Positions 46,738 through 58,690 of a DNA stretch of 64,000 nucleotides are shown here, one piece after another. The DNA is taken from the NCBI RefSeq assembly GCF_018687715.1, contig NC_056755.1, forward strand, positions 40,109,501 through 40,173,500, read 5' to 3'. The notes beneath the pieces are model-generated. The model did no database searches. It saw only the letters and a program-made list of their open reading frames with translations, and was not told the origin of the DNA. The position numbers and the translations under genes were made by a program. The stretch's first letter is position 1. The number at the start of each line of letters is the position of its first letter. The stretch is from Carya illinoinensis. Lineage: Eukaryota; Streptophyta; Magnoliopsida; Fagales; Juglandaceae.

Positions 46738-48041
46738 GGGTTACTCATGTATCTACACACAACTCCCACTGCATGGGCATCCGGTCTTGTGCAAACCATA
46801 GTATACATAAGTGAACCAATAGTTGAGGCATAAGGAACCTTACTCATGTAATCTTGTTCCTCCTCTGATTCAGGTGACTGATTCTTGCTGAGTCTGAAGT
46901 GACTCTCCAAGGGTGTGCCAACTGGTTTGGCCTTGTCCATATTGAACCTGCTGAGTACCTTTTTCACATACTCAGCTTGTGAGAGTCTCAACGTACCTCT
47001 GACTCTATCTCTGACAATTCTTATGCCAAGGATTTGCTTTGCAGCTTCCAAATCGTTCATTGCAAAATGTTCTGACATCTGCTTCTTTAGATTATTGATC
47101 TCATCAATTCTAGCCCCTGTAATAAGCATGTCATCCACATACAACAACAGAATAATATAAGAATTGTCAAAATGCTTGACATAGCAACAGTGATCTGCCT
47201 GACATCTAATGTACCCTGCACTGTGCATGAAGTTATCAAATTTCTTGTACCACTGTCTAGGAGCTTGTTTCAGGCCATACAAGCTCTTCTTCAATCTACA
47301 AACTAAACCTTCATTTCCCTGTACCACAAACCCCTCAGGCTGATGCATGTAGCTGTCTTCTTCAAGGTCTCCATGAAGAAAAGCTGTCTTCTCATCTAAA
47401 TGCTCAAGAAATAAATCTTCAGTAGCAACCATAGCCAGTAACATCCTGATGGTTGTGATCTTTACCATAGGAGAAAAGATTTCAGAGTAATCAATACCCT
47501 GCTTCTGCTGAAAGCCTTTTACAACAAGTCTAGCCTTGTACCTCTTACTGCCATCATGCTCAGTTTTCACCCGGTACACCCACTTGTTGTGTAATGCCTT
47601 CTTCCTTGATGGAAGTTCTGTCAACTCCCATGTCTGATTCTCTAATAGGGAATCCATCTCATCTTCCATGGCCAGCTCCCACTTGCTAGAATTTTCATTT
47701 TGCAAGGTTTCTTCGTAACTCTGTGGTTCTCCATCATCTGTCAACAAAATGTAATTCAAAGTAGGTGAGAAACACTGTGTAGGACGTATAGTCCTAACTG
47801 ACCTGCGAACTGCAACTGTAGGAGGAGACTGTTCTGAAACTGCCCGCGGAATAATAGCAATGGGTGCACTGGACCCACTCTCCCCGTCACTCACATCTCT
47901 ACACTGCACTGTAACCTCTGGTAGGTCACCCAATCTTACAAACTTGGACTCCTGAGGAGCTGCTACAGAAGCTGTACTAGACTTATCCTTGTACATAATT
48001 TTCTCATTAAAAATCACATTCCTGCTTCTTATATTTTCCAA
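46734..48041 (-). pseudogene. younger Copia reverse transcriptase region
   Basis: 435 open codons with the complete Copia reverse transcriptase. Motifs include YKARLVVKGFQQKQGIDYSE, LDEKTAFLHGDLEED, YGLKQAPRQWYKKFD and the active site LLLYVDDMLI. It is separated from integrase by a one-base frameshift at about 48035, and it ends prematurely after RYMSNP. Confidence 0.9.
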
Positions 48042-49267
48042 CCCTGATCATCCCAGAAACGATAGCCAAATGCTTTGTCTCTATAGCCAATGAAATAACA
48101 TTTCTTTGACTTAGCCTTAAGTTTACTACGAGCGTCAGAATCAATAAGCACATAAGAAAGATAACCAAAAGTTTTAAGGTGAGAAAATTTGACCTGTTTC
48201 CTGCTCCAAACCTCCTCAGGCAATCCACAATCCAGTGGAACTGATGGCCTTCTGTTTATCAAGTAAACGACAGTGCTGACTGCATCTGCCCAGAAAGTGG
48301 GTGGTAGTCCAGCGTGCAATCTCATGCTTATAGCACACTCATTAATGATTCTGTTCATACGCTCAGCAACTCCATTTTGTTGTGGTGTCCCGGGAATGGT
48401 CTTTTCCATTCTGATACCCAGAGCTGCACAATACTCCTTGAAACCACCATCGACATACTCACCACCATTGTCAGACCTCAAACATTTCAATTTCAAGCCT
48501 GTCTCTATCTCAACCATGGTTTTCCAAATTTTGAAAACATTAAATACATTAGATTTATACTTCAAAAAATAAACCCATACCTTCCTACTATGATCATCAA
48601 TGAACGTGACATAGTAGCGAGAACTTCCAAGAGATGCCACTGGGGAAGGACCCCACACATCTGTGTGCACAAGATCCAGTCTTCCTGTCTTAGGTGTCTT
48701 GCCACTTTTCAAGAAGCTGACCTTCTTTTGTTTCCCCATAACACAACTCTCATACATACTGAGATCAACTAACTTCAGTTCTTGTAGCTTGCCTCTAGAT
48801 AGAAGTTCTTTCATACCCTTCTGACTTATATGACCAAGCCTGCAATGCCACAAATCTGCTGTACTCTCTGCAATGGTAGTAGCAATAGTGTCAATAAAAC
48901 CAGTAGTCATATATAGTGTACCAGTTTTCTTACCCCGAGCCAGTACCAATGCCCCTTTTGTGACCTTCCAGGTGCTATCTGAGAACACCACTGAATGACC
49001 ACACTCATCAAGCTGCCCAACAGAAATGAGGTTCTTCTTCAACTCAGGAATGTGCCTGACCTTTTGTAAGTTCCATTTGTTCTTGTCAGGGAGTGCAATA
49101 TCAATGTCTCCCATCCTCACTACGTTCAAAGCCTCTCCATCAGCCAAATACACCTTCCCAAAATCACCTGCAACATAGTTCCGCATTAGCTCCGGGTGGG
49201 AAGATGGATGGAAGGAAGCCCCTGAATCCAGTATCCAGTAATCAACTGGACTATGAACTGCAAGCAA
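48029..49267 (-). pseudogene. younger Copia protease-integrase region
   Basis: Protease YWILDSGASFH, pre-integrase zinc site LWHCRLGHISQKG, and integrase Asp (LVHTDVWGP), Asp (LRSDNGGEY) and Glu (QQNGVAERMNR). The first Cys of the zinc CxxC pair is Tyr (MYESCVMGKQ), so the HHCC finger is impaired. It is in frame with gag but separated by one TAG (49277-49279). Confidence 0.9.
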
Positions 49268-49276
49268 TAGTGCATC

Positions 49277-50083
49277 CTATACTTCTTCAGTTACCACATT
49301 AGCACTATCATTCTCGGTCTTCTTAGGGTTTTTGCAATTCTTCTTTATGTGGCCAGCATTGCCACAATTCCAGCAAATTGCCTGCTGACCAGGCCTCGAC
49401 TTGCTCTTGCCCCTGTACTTTGATTTTGATCTTCCTCTGTTTGAGTTCTTGTCATGTGATCTCCCTCGATAATCAACATTTAGAGCTGAACTCAAACCCG
49501 AGGTCTCGCCTGAATCTTTCCTGCGCACCTCCTCAGCCAAAATCAAATCACGAATATCATCATATTTTAATTTAGCTTTTCCAACAGAATTACTAACAGC
49601 CATTCTCATGGCTTCCCAACTATTTGGCAGTGAAACCAATAGTATCAGTGCACGTATCTCATCATCAAATTCAATTTCAACAGACGACAATTGATTTGTG
49701 ATAGTATTAAAATCATTCAGATGTTGTGCAACATGCGTACCATCTGCCATATTTAAATTGAATAACTTTTTCATCAAATGTACCTTGTTATTTGTTGACG
49801 GCTTTTCATACATACCTGACAAAGCCGCCATGAGATCCGCAGTCTTCTTCTCCTTGATGACGTTGTGTGCAACAGATCTCGACAGGGTTAATCGAATAAC
49901 CCCCAGAACTTGTCGATCCAACAGGTTCCAATTAGCATCATCCATCTTTTCCGGTTGCTTTCCTAATAGTGGAAGATGAAGTTTCTTCCCATAGAGGTAG
50001 TCCTCTATTTGCATCCTCCAGTATCCAAAATCCGTGCCATCAAACTTCTCGATCCCCGATGCCTTCAATTCATCTCCAGCCAT
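49277..50083 (-). pseudogene. younger Copia gag
   Basis: 268 open codons: FDGTDFGYWRMQIEDYLYGK, the UBN2-type capsid region, a basic linker, then the zinc knuckle CWNCGNAGHIKKNC. A TAG at 49277-49279 ends it just before protease, where the polyprotein should read through. Confidence 0.9.
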
Positions 50084-50123
50084 CGTTTTTTCTCAGACCC
50101 GAACCTTGGCTCTTGATACCAAT

Positions 50124-50620
50124 TGTTGTGAAAAACGATGACAATGAATTGAAAAAGAGAATATGGAACGAGAAAAAACAATCACACACGACACAAGATT
50201 TACGTGGTTCGGCAAATTGCTTACGTCCAAGGGAGCTGTAGAGGATTTTATTATTGAGGAATATCACACTACAATGATAGATCACTCACTGTACGTCCAC
50301 AGTGTTTCTACAGTACGGTCATATGATGTAAACATCATATATATAGTTAAACGGCGGAAAAACCCTAAAAATGCATGTTCGCTTGAGCGGCGTGTCGAGC
50401 GAACTTCCTTCCCGCATCTGCTCGAGCTCACTGTCGAGCTGACATCGAGCGTTCAACTCTGTCTGACTTCGCTCGAGCGGCCAATGCCTCTGCTCGAGCG
50501 AAAACTTCCTGCTCGAGCTCACTGTTGAGCTAACATCGAGCATTCAAATTTGTCTGAATTCGCTCGAGCGGCCAATGCCTCTGCTCGAGCGGTGTGGACC
50601 AGACTCCACAATACTCAACA
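50124..50620 (-). repeat. younger Copia 5' LTR
   Basis: 497-bp LTR, next to the primer binding site, so the transcription start side. The TSD ACTTT follows at 50621-50625. Confidence 0.93.
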
Positions 50621-50625
50621 ACTTT

Positions 50626-51300
50626 CTCAAACAGTGTGGAGATAAATTAACTCAAAATATTCTGATCATTCTTTTCCCAAATGGTGAAAGCATAATTGAG
50701 AGTTGGTGGGATTTGATCATACTCCTTTGTGTCAGGCACAAATTGATATTTAGGTGGGCATGGCCCTGGGCCATCAAGAATGCCTAACATGCATGCCATT
50801 CGATCGCAAGATGGGTAGAAACTGACATACCCACATCATGTAGTTTGTATCATCCAGCTTGATAGGTAGCAGGGTGTGTGATGCTAGGAAGAGAAAGGCT
50901 AACTGCATAGATTAGTGATTAGTGATAGGTTGCTGTAGGATGTCATGGATAAAAAAAATGGTGTGAACTTGACGGCTTTGGTACCAAGTAAGAAAGTAAG
51001 AAACTTTGAATTCGACAAAATGATTCTTTGTTTGCATTGATGAGTATATAAAGATTTTACATGATAAGATGATGAGTAAAACAAAGGATGTTTACAAAGG
51101 ATATGTGCTATTTAAGTTACAAACTTCGTTCTATAGTTATCCAATGATCACTATCTTCTGTTTCTATATTTTCTGAGCTGACAAGTGTTGGAACTGATTT
51201 TGAGTTTGTTGCTGTGTTGATAAGTCTTGGAGTCGTGGCAGTGGTTTTGAGGTTGACTGTTTGAGTTTGAACAGGATCCTTAACATTTTGGACCTCCCTT
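50626..51300 (-). mobile_element. older Copia element, 5' part (LTR, primer site, gag start)
   Basis: Read on the minus strand, a tRNA-Met-type primer site variant (TTGGTACCAAAGCC) lies at about 50972-50986. LTR-like sequence is to its right (to about 51290). Gag-like sequence is to its left and continues, after removing the younger element, into 45603 (KVIFTVYGLNSFQQVW spans the junction). The LTR outer end is not defined. Confidence 0.65.
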
Positions 51301-51663
51301 CTCTGGCTAAAGTACCTCGGTTTTGCGTACTAGCTAGGTACGATGTGTACCAACCCATTTGGATCGTCGAGCTTCCCCGTAAGCCGGAGTAACATCTCTA
51401 ATGAGAATGAAACCAGCTAAAGATCATGGTACTCGGAAATGAAAATGGAAACCAATTTTTCCTTTGCTAAATCTGGAAACACCATTCACTTCTATAAATC
51501 ACAAACATTCTGTTACTACACAACTTATATATATACATATATATATTGATTTTAGGTGGGAGTTTGGGACTCTACATGTGTTTGTATCCAAGGCATTTCT
51601 ATCGTAGGAGTTGCCCGAGTAAAAGTAAGAAATACTTGTCTCAATCCGTTTACCCAAATCCAA
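51301..51663. other. SPX gene 3' flank
   Basis: Contains the probable 3' untranslated region of the SPX gene and a TA-rich patch at 51525-51546. No gene recognised. Confidence 0.35.
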
Positions 51664-52660
51664 TTACTTGGCTGCTTGTTCCAGGATTGGAGCTTTAATC
51701 CAAGTCTCCTCAAGCCCACTGGTTTGCAGCGGTGGCAATGAAAAAACGCTAACGGTTGAGCTCCCACTCCGAATTTCCTTCAAAACCCGCAGCGCTGAGA
51801 CTGTGCTCTTCATGTATAAGCTCTTCATATGCACGATATCAGCAAATTCCTTTGGCATTTTGAGCATGTCATCATTCTTGGTAGTATCCAAAGTTGCCGC
51901 TGGATCACACGCGTCATCCCTGTTTGCTGGCGAGGTCGTTAATGTCGGAGCCGGGGGATCATTATTCATGGGGAAGAGGCGCTCCAGCATTGCCTCGCAC
52001 TCCTTGACAAGCTTGTAGAGCAGGTCGGTGGTGAAGAAGGGCTCTTGCAAGACCTTTTGAATGAAGGGTAAGCGAATGAGAGCACCTGTTCTTTTGTCAT
52101 ACTTCTTCAGTATCTTCACCAATCCTGTTGATCATATCATACATGTCAATTAGTGAGCTGCATGCCTCCAAAAAGCTGTAACATTTCTAAGCCTCTATTT
52201 CATACACGTGACGACTTGATCTATCAATGCAAGAATATTCATCAAACCAAACTTTAAAGAAAAAGCAATAAGCATATATATGGACCAGATTTATAAAGGG
52301 TGGGACATAAAGATGCATGCCATATTCACGCAGAATTTGTATATTTAAAATTTGTATAAATTACTTTTTAATTAATATTTTTTCCGCATCTTTCATTATT
52401 GTTAAAAGAGTACAAACAAAAAGACCAAAAAAATGAAAAAAAGATACCTGTGTAGTTAAGGGCGCTATAGTTCTCCAACAAAACCATCTCTCCGTGGAAA
52501 TCCACCGTCTCCTTCCAAATACTCATCATCTCTTCGTTGCAATCCCTTGCCTTCGCCACCCTATCTTGCAACTCCTGCATTAATCCCATCACATGTACAA
52601 GAACTAATGGGTCAACCACAACACCTATCAAAACATTATTGAATTATTGACACACACTGT

Positions 52661-52694
<34 letters not shown>

Positions 52695-54369
52695 GTTAAA
52701 AGCGTGATCAGTTTCCATAAAAATTATTTGATATTAATATTTTTATAAACGTGACGGATTTCATATTATCAGGTGCCAAACTTGTAGATGATACTACTCA
52801 TTTTTTTCATTACTTGGCCACTTTAGTCTATAATTAATAGGAAATGGCTTAACGATCGATGGATTAATAAAGCCGCGTGATTTCTAACATGGATTGAAAT
52901 ATTCTACTTAACTTGGCAGAAAAAGAAAAAAAAATTTATGTATAAACTTATCACATATATAAATCACTATATTAATATATATTTTTATTCACCTCGTTGC
53001 AACAAATATATAATAAATAATATATTTATAATCTGACTTGAAAGGAATATTTTTAGAATAGTGCTATTTCAGTACTTATGATATATATATTATACGTATT
53101 TTACTCAAAATATTATATATATTGAATATCTATTTTATTTTATCAGTTTTTATTTTTTTTAAATTTAAATTTTAAAATTTTTTACCATTTTAATAACTAA
53201 CACATCGTATAATTATAAATATAAATAACACATTCCTTATTTTTAACATGCTTATAATTATAGATTTAAATATAAAATTCTAAATATGAATCGTTTTAGG
53301 AAAATGCTTCTTGAACTGAAAAAATGATCCACAATTTTGATCGATTGTATTTTTTTTTATTTAAAAATTAAGAAAGTAATTATTAGTGAATTAGTATTTT
53401 TTTATTTTATAAAAATATAAAAAAAAAATGGTTGAAAATAAAAATTAAATATTAAAAAAATAGATTTACATTATTCCATCTACTCTATCGATCCATTTCT
53501 TCTGTCCCTGTTGCCCATCGTTTTAAAAGGGCAAAGACGTGACCAGTGTCTACAACCAGATGGCGGCGAGATTGCCATCTGGGGAGACGTCATTGAGAGT
53601 GAGTACTAAACGCGGTCCACGACAACAACGGCGACGCCACGACAAAAGAGTAACGGCTTCTGCCAGTAAACGAGGAGAAACTTCCACGTGCTCATGAGTG
53701 TGAGCCCAAAAAAACACTATGTACTACCGGTGTAAGATAGATAGATGGCGTGAAGAACGACGCCATTTTAGCTATCGTTTTGGGTTTTATCAAGAGTGTG
53801 TACGTGTTCTTTGTTCCTGAAAAATCTGTTTCCCCTAAGAACTAGATTAGATAAAACGAAAATATATTAGCAGTTCAGCTTCAATTTAAGATGAAGCATG
53901 GCAATATATTGAGTCAAAAGATTAAGAAAGTTTCAATTGATCTCTGCCTAGTTAATGGAAATACAGACGATAAGGAAACAGGAATTGAGATTTACGCTAC
54001 CGTATTTTCTACTCTATCTCAAAGAAAGAGAGTGAGATCTGGAAAAAGATATACCTTCAATCTGATAATGTACTCCTCCTCTTTCTCAACGAAGAACGTG
54101 TTAAATTTCTCGAGCTCGTTCTCCAGCAGCCTTTCGAAGTCGATCTCCTCCTTGGACATGCTCTGCTTCTCGTCTATGGAGGTGTTGGAGCCGTTTCCGG
54201 GGGTGGATTCCACGGCCTGATCCACTCTCGGACGCTTGGTCGGCCTATCACCTCCTTTGGGCTCGAGGAGCTTGAGCTTCTTCTTGAGCTCCTTGTAGGA
54301 CAGGAACTTGTCGCGCCATTCAGGTAAAGCCTCTTCAATCTGGTTGCTGAGACTCTTTCCGAATTTCAT
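51664..54369 (-). CDS. SPX domain protein (SPX1/SPX2-like phosphate sensor)
   Basis: Three exons, 54055-54369, 52448-52574 and 51664-52124, with GT-AG introns and matching phases, encode 300 residues. The SPX domain fills the N-terminal half, starting MKFGKSLSNQIEEALPEWRD. The inositol-pyrophosphate pocket residues are visible: Tyr25 and Lys29 in helix 1, and the Lys cluster in LVKILKKYDKRTG (about 151-158). The C-terminal part is short and variable. No EXS, RING or transporter domain follows, so this is a stand-alone SPX protein. Under phosphate sufficiency such proteins bind PHR transcription factors in the nucleus and block their access to DNA. Intron 1 is long (1480 bp). Two P1BS sites lie upstream. 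Confidence 0.93.
52664..52692. repeat. (TA)n microsatellite
   Basis: About 29 bp of TA repeat in intron 1 of the SPX gene. Confidence 0.9.
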
Positions 54370-54498
54370 GCCTCTGCTTTGGGAGTGTTTGGTAGCAAAG
54401 TAAGCAAGACGACGGGGGCTGAATGTGAAGGAAAATCTTCGAGAAAATGGCAGAAGATAGGGAAGAGAAGGGAGGGTGAGATATCGTTATTAAGAACA

Positions 54499-54506
54499 GA
54501 ATATTC
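54499..54506. promoter_or_regulatory. P1BS site (GAATATTC)
   Basis: Exact match to the PHR1 binding site GNATATNC, 130 bp upstream of the SPX start codon. PHR-type factors induce SPX genes through this element during phosphate starvation. Confidence 0.75.
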
Positions 54507-54520
54507 GAGGGGCATTGTTG

Positions 54521-54528
54521 GAATATCC
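54521..54528. promoter_or_regulatory. P1BS site (GAATATCC)
   Basis: Second exact GNATATNC match, 22 bp from the first and 152 bp upstream of the start codon. Confidence 0.75.
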
Positions 54529-54733
54529 GTTTGTTTAATAAGACTCATAAGAGCATATCTCGAGTTTTATTCTTTCTTATTTACGCAGCGAGAAAGAGAT
54601 AGAGACAGTGACACAGACAGAGTTAGGATGACACGTGGCAATATACAACTCCCCGAGGGCCGAAGCCACATTGGGTAGCGTGATAGAGTAGGGTAGCGTG
54701 ATAGAGTAGACCTATCAATGGCAGCAAAGGATG

Positions 54734-54945
54734 GTGCTACCGTTGGTGACTGGAGTCACCGTTAGGCAAAAAAAATTTTTAATTTTTTGTTTTTTTTTAA
54801 TTATTTTTTAATACTTTTAAACATTTTAAAAAAATTTAAAAAAATTATAATAATATTAAAAAATTTCTTAATTATTAAGAAAAAGAAAAAATTAAAAAAA
54901 AAAATTTGGCCAGCGGTGGCATCTAGTGGGAGCCACCAGCAGTGG
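54734..54945. mobile_element. possible small MITE
   Basis: Loosely inverted GC-rich ends (GTTGGTGACTGGAGTCACC and GTGGGAGCCACCAGCAGTGG) surround a poly(A)/poly(T)-rich centre. It sits directly against the left TSD of the next hAT element. The TIRs are weak and no TSD was found. Confidence 0.3.
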
Positions 54946-54954
54946 CCTTAGTAT

Positions 54955-57255
54955 TAGGGCTGAGCAAAAATCTGAAAATCCGACTCCGACTCCGACTCCG
55001 TTCCGGCTCCGACAAGTCGGAGTCGGAGTCGGAGGATTTTTTCGGTGGAAAGTCGGAGTCGGAGTCGGAGTCGGAGGCCAGGCAGATCCGACTCCGACTC
55101 CGACTCCGACTCCAACTCCCTATTCCGACTCCGACTCCGACTCCGCATCCGACTCCGCTCCGCTAATGTACATAGTTTATAAATAATAAATGTGTTTTTC
55201 TATATATTAATCATATAAATATAAATATAATAACATGTAATATTAATGTATAAATACTAAAATGCTTAATAACATGTAACATTATAATACCAATGTATAA
55301 TATAACATATAACACTAATATATAAGTAATAAATTTATAATAGCATTTAATACTAATGTATAAAAATTAAAATTGATTATATAGATTTTATATAACTATA
55401 TCTTATATATTAACATCATTAGTTAAATTCAATAATATACTAGTAATTCGCACTAGTTATTAGTTATAAACTTATAGTAAATAAGTTAATAAATATTACT
55501 AATTTACTATATACTAATAGACTAATAGTATTAGACTATTAGTATATAGTAAATTACTAATATATTAATATCTTTAAGTTATTATCTATTAGTACTAGTG
55601 TAACTAGTGTTATTACATATTATTAGTTACTAGTTATTACATCTAGTTATTATTAGTTTAGACTATAGTAAATAAGTTAATAAATATTACTAATTTACTA
55701 TTATACTATATACTAATATACTATTAGTTATATATATATATATATATATATTAAATTAATATCATTAAGTTATTATCTATTAGTACTAGCGTAACTAATG
55801 TTATTACATATTATTAGTTACTAGTTAGTAGTTATTACATCTAGACTATCTAGTTATTAGACTATAGTAAATAAGTTAATAAATATTACTAATTTACTAA
55901 TTTACTAATTTAATAGTATTAGCATTAGTGTATTACTAATATATAATATATATATATAAATTATAATAGTATAGTATTAGTTAATATATATTAAATTAAT
56001 ATCTTTAAGTTATTATCTATTAGTGCTAGTATAACTAGTGTTATTACATATTATTAGTTACTAGTTATTACATCTAGTTATTATTAGTTATAGACTATAG
56101 TAAATAAGTTAATAAATATATTAGTTACTAGTTATTACATCTAGTTATTTGTTATAGACTATAGTAAATAAGTTAATAAATATTACTAATTTACTATATA
56201 TTAATAGACTAATAGTATTAGTATTAGTATATTACTAATATATAATATATATAATAGTATACTATTAGTTAATATATATTAAATTAATATCACAATATAA
56301 TTACATAATTATTAAATATATTCCCTTGGATATAACAACAATAAAAAAAATTTGTCAAATTTCTAATATATAACTCTCTAAGTTAGTAATAATTAATAAA
56401 GTAATAATTAACTAGTGATTTTTTTAGTGAGTTAATTAAATAATACACATTAAATTGTTACTTAATTTTATTTTTACTAACTTAAAATATATTTTTACTC
56501 ACTTATTATTTATTAATTTATTTTTATTGTTTAGAAGTAGAATTTAGAAGTAGAAAGTGCTAAACGGCGCCGTTATTGGAAACTGGGTTGCGTGAAACGG
56601 CGCCGTTTCACGCAACCCTTTATTTTTTTTCAAATTTCTGTCACTGAAACGGTGCCGTTTTGGGTGAAAATAGCCCCAAACGGCGCCGTTTCAGTGTTTT
56701 CTATTAGGTCTTTTTGCCCCCCCCCCCAATTCCCTCCCCTTCGAGTCCCCCTGTGCCCGTGCGCCGAATCCCTCTCTGCGACGTCTGCGTCTCTCACCTC
56801 TCATCTCAGATTCTCTCCCCCCCGATTCCCTCCCCTCCCCGGCTCTCCCTGCGCCGGAATCCCGATCTCTCTCACCTCTCATCTCAAAACCTTATTATTA
56901 GGTTTCCCGGCCCCCCCTCTTCCCCCCCCCTCCCCCTGCGCGGCTGCGCCAAATCACTCTCTCTCACTCTTTGATTTCTCTTTTCTGTTATGGATTTGGT
57001 TTTGGTTTTGATTTTTTTTTTTTGTTTTTTGGTTTTGATTCCCTCCCCTCCCCCTGCGCCGAATCCGTCGTTTGGGTTTGTGTTTTGAAGATTTCGACTC
57101 CGTCCCGACTCCGCTCCGACAAGTCGGAGCCGGAGCCGGAGCGGAGCATATACCCTTCGGAGCCGGAGTCGGAGGTTGGACTCGGCCTCCGACAAAGTCG
57201 GAGTCGGAGTCGGACGACCCAATACCGACTCCGGTTGTGTCGGTACTCAGCCCTA
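54955..57255. mobile_element. non-autonomous hAT element with (GACTCC)n ends
   Basis: A perfect 8-bp duplication CTTAGTAT (54947-54954 and 57256-57263) flanks ends that are inverted copies (TAGGGCTGAGCA / TAGGGCTGAGTA). Both subterminal regions carry tandem GACTCC/GGAGTC hexamers. The 2301-bp interior runs, left to right, A/T-rich sequence (55150-56560), GGCGCC-centred palindromes (56566-56697), then C/T-rich sequence (56700-57090). It lacks a transposase. The same interior order, inverted, lies upstream of the transposase at 60266-62401. Confidence 0.85.
56585..56618. repeat. 34-bp perfect palindrome centred on GGCGCC
   Basis: The left arm GGGTTGCGTGAAACGGC is followed by its exact inverse. 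Three related AAACGG(C/T)GCCGTT cores lie nearby at about 56562, 56648 and 56678. Confidence 0.95.
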
Positions 57256-57263
57256 CTTAGTAT

Positions 57264-58690
57264 TTTCCGGCAACAAAACGAGTATATCTAATATATTATT
57301 TATCAAAAATTTGTATATTTGGTAATTTTACATAATTTTTAAGTATTAAAAATAATTTGATATAATTATTCACATTAATAAAAAATGTAAAAAATATATA
57401 AAACTAATTATACGTAGTATCACTAATTATTTATATATACATGTGTATTTTATTTTTTATTTATTTTTATTTTTAAATAATGTTAATTTCACCGTTCCCA
57501 AAGCTACTCTGATAACTTGTTTTTGATAATTTTTTTTTTATTTTGTGATTGAAGAAGTATTTTTTAATAATATTATAATTTTTAAAAAAATATATATAAA
57601 AATATTAAAGAATTACATATAAAAGAAAAAACATCAAAATAACTCACAGTAACTCTAACTGCGTGGAGCTACCAGACGTGGCTGTAGTGCCATCCGTACT
57701 TTTAATTTGCGGATGGTTGTGGTGTCTAATTCAAGCATGGTCATTTGTCAAGATCGACTAAGGGTATGTTTATATGTTTGTATCTTAAAATTATATGAAT
57801 AATAATAAAATAATTTGAGTAAAGATATTTTAATAAATTTTAAAAAAGAAGATAAAAAAAAAATGAAGAAAAATATTTTTTTAATGTATATTATATTGTA
57901 GTTCATGAAATTGAATAGATAAATTTAAAAAAAATATTCGAATATAATTTTTTTTTAAATTTATAAAATTGTATTTATATTTAAGTTATGATTAGGTAAC
58001 AATTAGATAATAAATTTAAAATTTGAAATAAAAAAGTATTAGTTACAAGTAATAATTAGGAAACGATTAGTGTTTAAGTGGAATTTAAAAATGAAGTTAC
58101 AAGAAATTCTGAGAATATTTGGGTTTGGTTTAGTCATTAGAAATTCTCATTTCAAACAAAAAATTTTCATCTCATCATTACAATTTCATCAAATTTCTAT
58201 ACAAAATATAATAAATAATTTAATTTTTTCTTAACCTTTTTAAATTTTAAAAAAATAATATTAAAATTCTCAGTGGCCAAACCGAATTTAATATTTCCCA
58301 ACATGCCCTAACTCTTTGTTTGAATTTGATAAACTCCCGTGTGAGAAAAATATATACATAAAATAAACTTTTGTATATGTAAATGAGTGATTTGTGATAT
58401 ATATAGTGACTTTAGGAATTTTTGCATTCACATTCTTGTGGCTACTGAGCTATCGAATTGTGAAAATTTTCATTTAATTATGTAAAATGGGTTTGCAAAA
58501 GAATCATTATCCTAAAATTTTCTTTTAAAATTTGCCGAAACTCTATTTCTGAACGTCCAGTACCAACAAAAGAATAATAAATTGTACAAACTCAAAAAGT
58601 TGTTTGAAAACATTATATCAGATATCTTTATAAAAGTTGGACAACAGGTGTTACCTCTACGCTTAGAGTGGGTCAACTTCACACATAAGT
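57264..58690. other. A/T-rich intergenic sequence with a MITE-like segment
   Basis: At about 58108-58305 the ends GGGTTTGGTTTAGTCATTAG and, inverted, TTCGGTTTGGCCACTGAGAA are related. This suggests a MITE. Otherwise nothing is recognised. Confidence 0.35.

Larger units (their letters stand above)
45609..50620 (-). mobile_element. younger Copia element (Tnt1/Tork-like) nested in the older one
   Basis: A 5012-bp element with LTRs starting TGTTGTGAAAAACG and ending ACTCAACA, flanked by the duplication ACTTT (45604-45608 and 50621-50625). The primer site TGGTATCAAGAGC lies against the right LTR (50111-50123) and the polypurine-like AGTGGGAGAAT against the left. All coding is on the minus strand. 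Two frameshifts, a stop and a small deletion inactivate it. Confidence 0.94.

Noticed and set aside
54926..57291. ORFs made of Arg-Ser, Pro-Thr or Glu-Ser dipeptides
   Set aside because: They are translations of GACTCC hexamers at the hAT ends.
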